NCBI GenBank assembly: GCA_900112785.1
Contig: FONB01000009.1
Coordinates: forward strand, 124,001-188,000
Length of the DNA: 64,000 nt
Reading direction: 5' to 3'
Source: Phytobacter palmae
GTDB lineage: Bacteria > Pseudomonadota > Gammaproteobacteria > Enterobacterales > Enterobacteriaceae
The position numbers and the translations under genes were made by a program. Shown here piece by piece: positions 55,367 through 63,223 of the stretch. Position 1 is the first letter of the stretch. Every line of letters starts with the position of its first letter. The notes beneath the pieces are model-generated. The model saw only the letters and a program-made list of their open reading frames with translations, was not told where the DNA came from and made no database searches.

Positions 55367-57076
55367 TTAAGGCAACAGCGTGGCCGGAGTGGTCACAGGT
55401 GTGGTGTACAACGGCACATAAAACGCAATCTCCGTACCGGGCGTCAGTCGCCGGATATGCAGCCCCTCGCCATACAGCAACTTCACGCGCTGGTGGACAT
55501 TGAGCAAACCGATTTTATTGCCCGGCATTTCGTCGGCTTCCACGCGGGCTATCATCTCGGGCGCAATACCATTCCCCGTATCACGTACGGCAATACGCAC
55601 GCGATTGCCACACTCCGCTACGCTGATGGTCACCACCCCTTTTCCCTTACAGGGCTGTATACCATGGACGATGGCATTTTCTACCAGAGGCTGAATAAGC
55701 AGGCTCGGAATGACGCAGCTTACCTCTTCGTCAATGTCATAAATAACCGTTAACTTGTCACCAAAACGGGCCTGTTCAATGGCGATATAGTCTTTGATTT
55801 GATAGAGCTCTTTTTTGATATCAATCTGCTCATCGTCTTTTAGTTCAATGTTGTAGCGCAGGTAGCGCGACAGATTGAAAATCAACTGACGGGCGGTATC
55901 CGGATTGAGGCGGATAGAGGAGGAGATCGCATTGAGGGCGTTAAAGAGAAAATGCGGGTTGATCTTGCTTTGCAATGCACGCAATTCCGCTTTATTGGCC
56001 ATCTCGCGTAGCTGCTCGGCACGGGAAACTTCTAATTGTGTGGAGATAATTTGCGACAGGCCTACGGCCATATCCTGCAGCGAGGAGGTGATTTGATGCG
56101 CGTGACAATAGTAAATTTTAAGCGTGCCGGTGACGATCCCCTTTTCCCATAGCGGGATCACCAGCATTGAGTGGATCTGCGGTGTCCTGTGGGCTTCATC
56201 ATTGTTTTTAATGATAATCTCTCCGGTATCAATCGCCTGACGTGTCGTTGGGCTGATGATATCGTCGCTGTCCCGGTAGTTGTCTTCTCCGACGCCGACA
56301 TAGGCCAGCACATGGTCGGCGTTAGTGATGGCGACGGCGTCGGCATTAATATCGCGGCGAATGATGTCGCATACCTGGCGCAGGGATTCACTATTTACAT
56401 TGCGAAACAGCGGCAGGGTTTTATTGGCGATATCCAGCGCCAGTTTGGCCTGCCGTCCGGCAATGGCCTCTTTTTCACCTTCCACGCTTTGTACCAGCAA
56501 AACGATAAAGCCTACACAGACGCTGCCCAGAATCATCGGTACGCCAATTTTTGACACAATATCAAGGCCAAGTGCGGTCGTCGGCGCCCAAAGAACCACC
56601 AGCGTCATCGTCAGGGTTTCGCACAACATCCCGGCGATGATGCCAACGCTCCAGTGCTTTTGCTTAGGAATTTTGCGATTTATCCAGCCGGAAAGAACAC
56701 CGGCAATAATACTGGTAATCAGGCAAGGTACGGCCGTTACCCCACCGATATCAATCAGGTAGCGATGTATCCCGGCGATCACCCCGGTAATAATGCCGAC
56801 CCAGGGGCCAAATAAGATGCCGCCGGACATCACGGCGATGATACGCACATTCACCAGCGAGCCTTCGACGGGGACGCCGGACCATGTGCTGAACAGCGCA
56901 AACATTGAGAAGATAGCAGTAACGGCGAGTAGCTCTTTTGGCGTGTGTGCCGTTTTATGCAGCAGCTCGCGGAACAGGCGGATGCGGATCAGGAAAAAAA
57001 GGCAGATCAGCATCAGCGCCGCGCGATCAAATACCGCCAGCAGCATGTTGAATATCTCGTGCACGGGAATGCTCAT
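55367..57076 (-). CDS. ypdA: LytS-type sensor histidine kinase YpdA (PyrS)
   Basis: The 569-residue kinase has a six-helix 5TM-LYT sensor domain (about 10-200), a GAF domain (about 225-345), and a HisKA_7TM/LytS catalytic part. The phospho-acceptor His lies in [16 protein letters not shown] near residue 371, and the ATP-binding Asn and Gly boxes are LVENAIVHG and AVRDTGNGI. In E. coli it senses high external pyruvate. It is cotranscribed with ypdB. Confidence 0.94.
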   Translation of the reverse strand: MSIPVHEIFNMLLAVFDRAALMLICLFFLIRIRLFRELLHKTAHTPKELLAVTAIFSMFALFSTWSGVPVEGSLVNVRIIAVMSGGILFGPWVGIITGVIAGIHRYLIDIGGVTAVPCLITSIIAGVLSGWINRKIPKQKHWSVGIIAGMLCETLTMTLVVLWAPTTALGLDIVSKIGVPMILGSVCVGFIVLLVQSVEGEKEAIAGRQAKLALDIANKTLPLFRNVNSESLRQVCDIIRRDINADAVAITNADHVLAYVGVGEDNYRDSDDIISPTTRQAIDTGEIIIKNNDEAHRTPQIHSMLVIPLWEKGIVTGTLKIYYCHAHQITSSLQDMAVGLSQIISTQLEVSRAEQLREMANKAELRALQSKINPHFLFNALNAISSSIRLNPDTARQLIFNLSRYLRYNIELKDDEQIDIKKELYQIKDYIAIEQARFGDKLTVIYDIDEEVSCVIPSLLIQPLVENAIVHGIQPCKGKGVVTISVAECGNRVRIAVRDTGNGIAPEMIARVEADEMPGNKIGLLNVHQRVKLLYGEGLHIRRLTPGTEIAFYVPLYTTPVTTPATLLP

Positions 57077-57452
57077 GTAAAAGGCGTGAAAAAGCTATGA
57101 TAAAAAACATCGCCGCCAATGACCAGTCAGGTGCGCGTATTTGGCAATGAGGAAAAACCTCGTTATTAAAAGGGGATTTATGCTGGTCGGAAGAATTTTC
57201 GCTACAACTGAAAAAATGCCTCCTGACAACGTAACTTCATTGATATCAGGTTGTTAAATTTAAGAGTGTGTTTTTTCCATCCTCGGCAGAATTTTCTTTT
57301 GCGCATTTTTTTGACTTCCTCTTTTTGGGGCGTAAATTTTTTTCACGTTTCCTCTCGACAGCAGGTTTTTTTTCAGGCTATTTTCAGGACATGCCACAAT
57401 CGTGGCGGCGTCGCTCGGACGGTCCGGGCGCTAACGTTAATCTGAGGAAGTT
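57077..57452 (+). other. Long leader region of alaC
   Basis: The 376-base divergent gap between ypdA and alaC holds several T runs (57271-57372) and a G/C-rich palindrome CGGACGGTCCG near 57415-57425, just before alaC. No protein gene is supported. The structures could be part of a long alaC 5' leader or simply promoter DNA. Confidence 0.4.
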
Positions 57453-58694
57453 ATGGCTGAATTCAGTCCTGAACGCCGTTTTACGCGTATCGATCGTCTC
57501 CCCCCTTATGTTTTCAATATCACTGCTGAACTGAAAATGGCTGCGCGTCGGCGCGGTGAAGATATTATCGATTTCAGCATGGGTAACCCAGATGGTGCGA
57601 CACCAGCCCACATTGTTGAAAAGCTCTGTACTGTTGCCCAGCGTCCGGATACACACGGTTATTCCACTTCGCGTGGTATTCCGCGTCTGCGTCGTGCCAT
57701 TTCGCGCTGGTATCAGGAGCGTTATCAGGTCGAAATTGACCCGGAAAGTGAAGCGATTGTTACCATCGGCTCAAAAGAGGGGCTGGCGCATCTGATGCTG
57801 GCAACGCTTGATCATGGTGACACGGTTCTGGTGCCTAACCCGAGCTACCCGATTCATATTTATGGTGCGGTGATTGCTGGTGCCCAGGTGCGTTCTGTGC
57901 CGCTGGTGGAAGGGGTCGATTTCTTCAATGAGCTGGAGCGGGCGATTCGCGAAAGCTACCCGAAACCGAAGATGATGATTCTGGGTTTCCCCTCCAACCC
58001 CACAGCTCAGTGCGTAGAGCTGGAGTTCTTCGAAAAAGTGGTCGCCCTGGCAAAACGCTACGATGTGCTGGTGGTACACGATCTGGCCTACGCGGATATC
58101 GTCTATGATGGCTGGAAAGCGCCGTCGATCATGCAGGTTCCCGGTGCTCGCGACGTGGCGGTCGAGTTCTTTACGCTCTCCAAAAGTTACAATATGGCGG
58201 GATGGCGTATCGGCTTTATGGTCGGCAATAAAACGCTGGTCAATGCTCTCGCTCGTATTAAAAGTTACCACGATTACGGCACCTTTACGCCGCTACAGGT
58301 GGCCGCGATCGCCGCGCTCGAAGGCGACCAGCAGTGCGTGCATGATATTGCCGCACAGTACAAGCGTCGCCGTGATGTGCTGGTAAAAGGCCTGCATGAA
58401 GCCGGATGGATGGTAGAGATGCCGAAGGCATCAATGTACGTCTGGGCGAAAATCCCTGAACCTTACGCCGCTATGGGCTCGCTGGAGTTTGCCAAGAAGC
58501 TACTGCAGGATGCCAAAGTTTGCGTGTCGCCCGGCATCGGGTTTGGTGATTATGGGGATACGCATGTGCGTTTTGCCCTGATTGAAAACCGCGATCGCAT
58601 TCGTCAGGCGGTAAGGGGCATCAAAGCGATGTTCCGTGCCGATGGCCTGCTTCCCACCACGACAAAATCCACGGCGGAAGACACAGAGCAGTAA
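57453..58694 (+). CDS. alaC: Glutamate-pyruvate aminotransferase AlaC
   Basis: AlaC makes alanine from pyruvate and glutamate with PLP. The 413-residue class I aminotransferase has [15 protein letters not shown] near 130, [19 protein letters not shown] near 180, the Asp in [14 protein letters not shown] near 207 and the PLP lysine in [15 protein letters not shown] near 241. GAGGAAGTT precedes the ATG. In E. coli it is regulated by Lrp. Its neighbours ypdAB and ypdK agree with E. coli. Confidence 0.96.
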   Translation: MAEFSPERRFTRIDRLPPYVFNITAELKMAARRRGEDIIDFSMGNPDGATPAHIVEKLCTVAQRPDTHGYSTSRGIPRLRRAISRWYQERYQVEIDPESEAIVTIGSKEGLAHLMLATLDHGDTVLVPNPSYPIHIYGAVIAGAQVRSVPLVEGVDFFNELERAIRESYPKPKMMILGFPSNPTAQCVELEFFEKVVALAKRYDVLVVHDLAYADIVYDGWKAPSIMQVPGARDVAVEFFTLSKSYNMAGWRIGFMVGNKTLVNALARIKSYHDYGTFTPLQVAAIAALEGDQQCVHDIAAQYKRRRDVLVKGLHEAGWMVEMPKASMYVWAKIPEPYAAMGSLEFAKKLLQDAKVCVSPGIGFGDYGDTHVRFALIENRDRIRQAVRGIKAMFRADGLLPTTTKSTAEDTEQ

Positions 58695-58711
58695 GACTAC
58701 TGCACAAATGA

Positions 58712-58746
58712 AAACAGGAGCCAAATGGCTCCTGTTCTTCTTTTCG
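58712..58746. terminator. Terminator between alaC and ypdK
   Basis: AACAGGAGCCA pairs with TGGCTCCTGTT around AA, followed by the T-rich CTTCTTTTCGTT on the plus strand and TTTT on the minus strand. Confidence 0.85.
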
Positions 58747-58761
58747 TTCTACGAACGTTGC

Positions 58762-58833
58762 TCAGATCATCAGGGCAAATGTACCGGCCCAAACAATGAC
58801 CATCACCGAAATGCCCATAAAGAAATATTTCAC
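58762..58833 (-). CDS. ypdK: 23-residue membrane protein YpdK
   Basis: The minus-strand frame starts with GTG and encodes 23 residues that read KYFFMGISVMVIVW after the first Met, ending in ALMI. This is a single membrane helix and matches E. coli YpdK with about one change, as I recall it. In E. coli the protein is made at low levels and sits in the inner membrane; its role is unknown. GGAG lies about nine bases before the GTG. It lies beside alaC as in E. coli. Confidence 0.9.
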   Translation of the reverse strand: MKYFFMGISVMVIVWAGTFALMI

Positions 58834-58886
58834 GCTTCATCGCTCCGCATACATAAGTATGCATTCATGACCAGATCAGGACTGAG

Positions 58887-59030
58887 TATAGAGAGGTGAA
58901 ACTACGCCAAATTGAAAATGGGAATTTTCTCCCTTTCGGCCACAGCTCCATCTCAGAATTCTTGATGCCTGTCGCACCAAACGGGGCTAATGTACGCCTA
59001 AATTTTGTGCCTTACAAGAGGCATTTTTTT
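58887..59030 (+). ncRNA. Possible small RNA in the ypdK-EAL spacer
   Basis: A TATAGA -10 element (58887-58892) with a weak TTCATG -35 precedes about 125 bases without a good reading frame. They end in a hairpin TGCCT/AGGCA with a six-base loop (59008-59023) and seven T (59024-59030). The terminator has no gene upstream on this strand other than alaC, which has its own terminator. That makes a stand-alone transcript plausible. The promoter is weak, so this is inference. Confidence 0.4.
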
Positions 59031-59636
59031 AAATATTTTCCGCAACTTACAGGGTGTCGGGCTTTGGCGACAGATTGATTTCTTTCCGAAATAAATGCCA
59101 GTTGAGCGACGCGTTGTCACAGGGTTGTAACCTGTAATTTCACCGTTGAATTACAAGGTTATTTTTGTGATCGTTAGCACACTTACTGTTGAGAAGGGGC
59201 TGAAAAGCGAACCGATACGGCACGGGGAGCGGAAATTTTTTGCCATAAGGTGTGCATTGTGGGAAAGAGAAAGAATGATTTTTCTGCACAGAAAATGCGA
59301 GCAGTTTTTTTAGGCCTGCTTTGTTATAAGCCGAAAAATTGCTATGTCTCTCATTTTTGCCATAAAACTACGTATAACATCATTTTTAAGTTTAACAGCC
59401 TGTGAATAAGATGATAGTAATTTGCTATCAAAATGAAATTACATAATTAGTGGAGTTTAATTTGCAGGCTAATTGTTCTGGCTGCAACTGAATATCAAAG
59501 AAGTATTTATCTGACATGAATTTAGCGGTGCGAGAAAAAATATCTTTCAAATAATTCAATTAAATAAATAAACAGTCAGACTAAAGTCAAATTTAATTTC
59601 TGTTTCACTTAAACTTATCAATACCCAGGGGGCGCT
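59031..59636. other. A/T-rich spacer upstream of the EAL-HDOD gene
   Basis: About 600 bases without a supported gene. It includes the hairpin noted at 59129-59165 and should hold the promoter for the EAL-HDOD gene. Base composition falls to strongly A/T-rich from 59340 on. Confidence 0.5.
59129..59165 (+). terminator. Hairpin with T run in the spacer
   Basis: AACCTGTAATT faces AATTACAAGGTT (one bulge) around a nine-base loop and is followed by ATTTTTG. It resembles an intrinsic terminator but ends no known gene. It may belong to an unrecognised RNA. Confidence 0.4.
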
Positions 59637-60863
59637 ATGGACTCTTTTGTTGCCAGACAGCCGATATTCGACCGTGACTTGCATACCGTAGCCTATGAAC
59701 TTCTGTTTCGTTCCGGAATGAATAACTTTTTTCCAAACGTGCCGGCCGATTATGCTACCAGTCAAATGATCTCCGACCAGTTTTTGGGCATCCCAACTTT
59801 TCGGTTTGTTGGAGAAAATATTTCCTTTATTAATTTCCCTTATCAAATGATTGTTCAGGGGATGGCTGACATCTTACCCCGTGAACGCGTCGTCATTGAA
59901 ATACTTGAAGATGCTGTCCCTGATGATGCGTTGTTCGAGGCCGTACGCTATCTCTTCGCCTCCGGGTACACACTGGCGTTAGATGATTTTGCGATGGACG
60001 ATTCATGGGATCGTTTTTTGCCCTATATTACTATCCTGAAATTTGACGTTAAGGCAAATACGTTTGACGAGATCAATGGCTTTCTGAAACGCCATGAGTT
60101 GCAGTTAAGTACAAAAAACCTGCTGGCGGAAAAAGTGGAAACTTATGATCAGTTTCAACAATATAAAGATCAGGGTTTTCATTTATTTCAAGGGTATTTT
60201 TATAGTAAGCCGGAAATTATTCAGAGCAAGCGCCTGCCACATAATGCTGCACATCTCTTCCAGTTGATGAGTGAAGTGAACGCACCTGAGTTAAATTTTG
60301 ATAAAATTGAGCATATACTGGAACATGATTTGTCGTTGACATACAAGATCTTAAAATATGCCAGAAATATTGTGCATCGCGTTAGCGGCATAAACGGTGC
60401 CGATAACTTAACCCTTAAAAAAATTGCCATCTATTTAGGCAGAAGTGAGTTAACGCGTTTTGTTTCGGTGATTTGTCTGGCCAATCTCTCTAATAAAGAT
60501 ACCCGGGAGCTTTATCATCTCTCCCTTTCCAGAGCGAAGTTTTGCGAAATCATTGTCGAACGTACCCTTTCCACGTGTTGCGCACAGGGCGCGTTCTTAT
60601 GCGGATTGTTTTCATTACTGGATACTATGCTGGAGATTCCGCTAGAGGAGATTTTCGAGCAAATCGCGCTCCCTTCATCTGTTCGCGATGCGCTGGTACA
60701 TAAACAGGGTACACTTTATGACGTCCTTAGCCTTGTACAAAGTTATGAACGTCGTGAGTGGGAAGCGGTACAGCAACAGGCAAAAAAACTGAATATTCCA
60801 GGCTGGGCTGCTGTTGATGCAATGGGGGACGCTCTCGCCTGGGCTGATGAAACCGTCTCATGA
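59637..60863 (+). CDS. EAL-HDOD signalling protein (YuxH type)
   Basis: The 408-residue cytosolic protein joins an EAL phosphodiesterase-like domain (about 1-200) to an HDOD domain (about 205-390). The EAL motif itself reads ELL (in AYELLFRSG, residues 21-29). Other conserved positions remain: the Asn in FINFPYQ, Glu in VVIEILED, Asp pair in LALDDFAMDD, Lys in ILKFDVKA, Glu in LLAEKVET and Gln-Gly in FQGYFYSKP. Whether it binds or cuts c-di-GMP cannot be told. GGGGG precedes the ATG. Its relatives include Vibrio CdgJ and Bacillus YuxH. E. coli K-12 lacks an EAL-HDOD protein to my knowledge. Confidence 0.9.
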   Translation: MDSFVARQPIFDRDLHTVAYELLFRSGMNNFFPNVPADYATSQMISDQFLGIPTFRFVGENISFINFPYQMIVQGMADILPRERVVIEILEDAVPDDALFEAVRYLFASGYTLALDDFAMDDSWDRFLPYITILKFDVKANTFDEINGFLKRHELQLSTKNLLAEKVETYDQFQQYKDQGFHLFQGYFYSKPEIIQSKRLPHNAAHLFQLMSEVNAPELNFDKIEHILEHDLSLTYKILKYARNIVHRVSGINGADNLTLKKIAIYLGRSELTRFVSVICLANLSNKDTRELYHLSLSRAKFCEIIVERTLSTCCAQGAFLCGLFSLLDTMLEIPLEEIFEQIALPSSVRDALVHKQGTLYDVLSLVQSYERREWEAVQQQAKKLNIPGWAAVDAMGDALAWADETVS

Positions 60864-60983
60864 TATACCAGCCAAAGATGGTACATTTTCACACCGCACA
60901 TTACTCATTTGACGCAGGAATGCGGGCGCAATCGCGAAACAGGCAGGCGATATTTCGTACTGTTGAGATAACGTTTAGGTTAA

Positions 60984-61004
60984 GGTGATATATTTTTAAT
61001 CACC
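60984..61004 (+). repeat. Small inverted repeat upstream of the methyltransferase
   Basis: GGTGAT and ATCACC flank a nine-base A/T spacer about 50 bases before the predicted start. It could be an operator; nothing identifies the protein. Confidence 0.35.
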
Positions 61005-61056
61005 ACAGTCTTTATGGTTATTGGCTATTACAGAAACAGTAAAAGGAATTTCTGCA

Positions 61057-61803
61057 TTGGATATCCCCCGTATTTTCACGATTAGCGAAAGCGAACACCG
61101 CATTCATAACCCCTTTACGGCAGAGAAACTCGCCACACTCGGTGCAGCCCTGCGACTGAAACCGGGTATGCGCATACTCGATCTTGGCAGCGGTTCGGGT
61201 GAAATGCTCTGTACCTGGGCACGTGATTATGCCATCACGGGTGTTGGCGTTGATATGAGCCAGCTTTTCAGCGAACAGGCAAAACAGCGTAGCGAAGAGC
61301 TCGGCGTGAGCGAAAACGTGACATTTATTCATGGCGATGCGGCAGGTTTTGTCGCGGATGAAAAATGTGATATTGCGGCCTGTGTTGGCGCCACCTGGAT
61401 CGGCGGTGGCGTAGCCGGGGCTATCGCGCTGTTGCAAAAAAGTCTTCGCCCCGAAGGGATTATCCTGATTGGCGAACCCTACTGGCGGCAGTTACCGCCG
61501 ACACAAGAGGTAGCCCAGGCCTGTTTTGCCAGTGCGATAGCAGATTTTCATACGCTACCTGAGCTTGTCGCCTCATTTGATGAGCTCGGCTACGACGTTG
61601 TCGAGATGGTACTGGCAGATCAGGAGGGGTGGGACCGGTATGAAGCGGCGAAGTGGCTGACGATGCGCCGCTGGCTTGAGGCCAACCCTGAGGATGATTT
61701 CGTGCCAGAGATTCGTGCGACGCTCACGGCAGCGCCAAAACGCCATGTTACCTGGACGCGTGAATTCCTCGGCTGGGGTGTCTTTGCGTTAATGCCGCGT
61801 TGA
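61057..61803 (+). CDS. SAM-dependent methyltransferase (class I)
   Basis: The 248-residue protein has the class I methyltransferase fold. Motif I is ILDLGSGSGEMLC near residue 40, followed by TGVGVDMSQLF (acidic loop), FIHGDAAGFV near 91, and a motif IV region CVGATWIGGG. The substrate is unknown. The start is taken as the TTG at 61057 because AAAAGGA lies nine bases before it and the product then begins MDIPRIFTISESEHRIHNPF. An earlier TTG at 61021 lacks such a site. A terminator follows, so it is a single-gene unit. Confidence 0.82.
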   Translation: MDIPRIFTISESEHRIHNPFTAEKLATLGAALRLKPGMRILDLGSGSGEMLCTWARDYAITGVGVDMSQLFSEQAKQRSEELGVSENVTFIHGDAAGFVADEKCDIAACVGATWIGGGVAGAIALLQKSLRPEGIILIGEPYWRQLPPTQEVAQACFASAIADFHTLPELVASFDELGYDVVEMVLADQEGWDRYEAAKWLTMRRWLEANPEDDFVPEIRATLTAAPKRHVTWTREFLGWGVFALMPR

Positions 61804-61830
61804 CAGTCTCGCCATAACACTCCTGCCAGG

Positions 61831-61859
61831 CGGGATATCTTCGCGGATATCCCGTTTTC
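61831..61859 (+). terminator. Terminator after the methyltransferase gene
   Basis: CGGGATATC pairs with GATATCCCG around TTCGCG, followed by TTTT. Confidence 0.87.
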
Positions 61860-61978
61860 CTGATTATCTGTACGATGAGATGTCCGAAAGCGAGAGTGCT
61901 TTCGACCACGCCGCTTCGTTGCTAAAATAACCGTCCGGCAGACTTACACTTATCCGCAGGAATGAGGGAGGGGCAGTG

Positions 61979-62605
61979 GTGGATCGGATTGATTATGAGA
62001 TCGAAAAATATAGCTTCACCGAACTGAATGAATCTCCCCGCATTGCTCGCCAGTGGGCAGACACGCTTGATGAGTGTCGCCAGTCGCAGGCAAATGCCGA
62101 AGAACGACTACGCATTGCGCTGCTCAACGTAGATTACGTGACCAGTTTTGAGCTTCCTTTTCGCTTATTGTTAATTCGCGCGCCGCAGTTGATTGCCAGC
62201 CTGCGCGATGAGCTGCAAATAGGTCAGAAAAATGTCATTTTCAACGGCAAACGTTTTGGCTGCGTCTACAGCCTGAAAACCGATTTAAGCGACATCCCGG
62301 ATGCATTCCAGTATCGTCTTTCAACCCGCATCCGGCGGGTTGACGCCTCTGGGTCAGTGGCCACGCCGTATCAGCAAATCGCCAAAGAGGTCAAAGCCCC
62401 GCGCGAACGGTTAAAAATGGCGCTGGAAAGAGGACTGCCAGTCACGGCGCTTGACGGGCTTTTCTGGTTTGGCATCCAGCGTATTGCTGCCGATGTGCAA
62501 AGGTTGCGAAAAACCGGTATGGCGATCGCTACTGCGGAAGTCGATATCTTCGATAACCTTACGGGTACCACCCGGCGGGTCCCGGTTTATCGCCGCGTGG
62601 AGTAA
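61979..62605 (+). CDS. Unrecognised protein with a C-terminal winged-helix domain
   Basis: The 208-residue protein is not one I can name. The N-terminal 110 residues are charged and helical, then form a possible small beta part (FNGKRFGCVYSLKTD). The C-terminal region (about 130-208) reads KMALERGLPVTALDGLFWFG followed by IQRIAADVQRLRKTGMAIATA. This is the pattern of the HTH_39-type winged helix found in phage and orphan DNA-binding proteins. GTG at 61979 or 61976 is the start; AGGGAGGGG upstream favours 61979. It stands alone between two spacers. Confidence 0.7.
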   Translation: MDRIDYEIEKYSFTELNESPRIARQWADTLDECRQSQANAEERLRIALLNVDYVTSFELPFRLLLIRAPQLIASLRDELQIGQKNVIFNGKRFGCVYSLKTDLSDIPDAFQYRLSTRIRRVDASGSVATPYQQIAKEVKAPRERLKMALERGLPVTALDGLFWFGIQRIAADVQRLRKTGMAIATAEVDIFDNLTGTTRRVPVYRRVE

Positions 62606-62882
62606 ATTCGCGCCCCCGTGTTCATCTAACCGATTTAAAAACCCACTTTACTTTTTTCAGCAAGCGTAGCCTGACTGCGTTTGCTCTTTCGCATGGCGCG
62701 GCAGTGATATCTCTCTTTCATATATTCGTATTTATATTATTACCCTTCATTAACTTAAATTTTCAGGTATTTTAAATAAAAGTTTCCGTTAGGGTTTGTT
62801 TTAATATTTTTTTTATAATCTCCTTAATTTGTTCATCTTTCAGGCATTACTATTTCTACTGTTTCGCTTAAGGATGAATCGA
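62606..62882. other. A/T-rich intergenic region
   Basis: About 280 bases, very A/T-rich from 62710 on, with no reading frame worth calling. It probably holds the promoter of the next small gene. Confidence 0.4.
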
Positions 62883-63131
62883 ATGAAAATAATTGGATTG
62901 GATGAATATCGCAGTTTACGTGGGAACGGCGCGCTTAAATACTTCGAACTCGAAGGTGTACCGAGTGACGAATGGGCGCGTATTTTTCAAAGCCACTTTG
63001 TCGGTCAGGATATAAAAGTCTGGATTGAAGGATATTGCATTGTCCTGCAGTGCCAGACTGAAGATATCCCGAAGTACCGGGAGCTTTTACAGACTAAGTG
63101 CGATGAAATCACAGCACAATTAATGCCTTAG
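62883..63131 (+). CDS. 82-residue protein of unknown function
   Basis: The frame begins MKIIGLDEYRSLRGNGALKY and includes EWARIFQSHFVGQDIKVWIE. It reads as a compact alpha/beta protein with two cysteines and no signal or membrane segment. I do not recognise the family. AGGA ends eight bases before the ATG at 62883; an ATG at 62874 overlaps that site and is less likely. A hairpin terminator follows at 63182. The even codon use and ribosome site support a real gene. Confidence 0.65.
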   Translation: MKIIGLDEYRSLRGNGALKYFELEGVPSDEWARIFQSHFVGQDIKVWIEGYCIVLQCQTEDIPKYRELLQTKCDEITAQLMP

Positions 63132-63181
63132 GGACTTATAGCCCGTCAAACAGGCAATAAGTGTCAGACCATAAATAAACC

Positions 63182-63223
63182 GCATCTGAAAAGTGGAATA
63201 TCCACCGTGTAAGATGCTTTTTT
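63182..63223 (+). terminator. Terminator after the 82-residue gene
   Basis: Outer stem GCATCT/AGATGC encloses a second stem GTGGA/TCCAC, followed by six T. Its T run touches the stop codon of the convergent CapA-like gene. Confidence 0.7.

Noticed and set aside
57251-57445. 64-codon frame upstream of alaC as a leader peptide
   Set aside because: Too long for a typical attenuator peptide, no run of alanine codons, and no clear ribosome site.
58896-59078. 60-codon plus-strand frame in the ypdK-EAL spacer
   Set aside because: It runs through the terminator-like hairpin at 59008-59030 and its product has no recognisable features.
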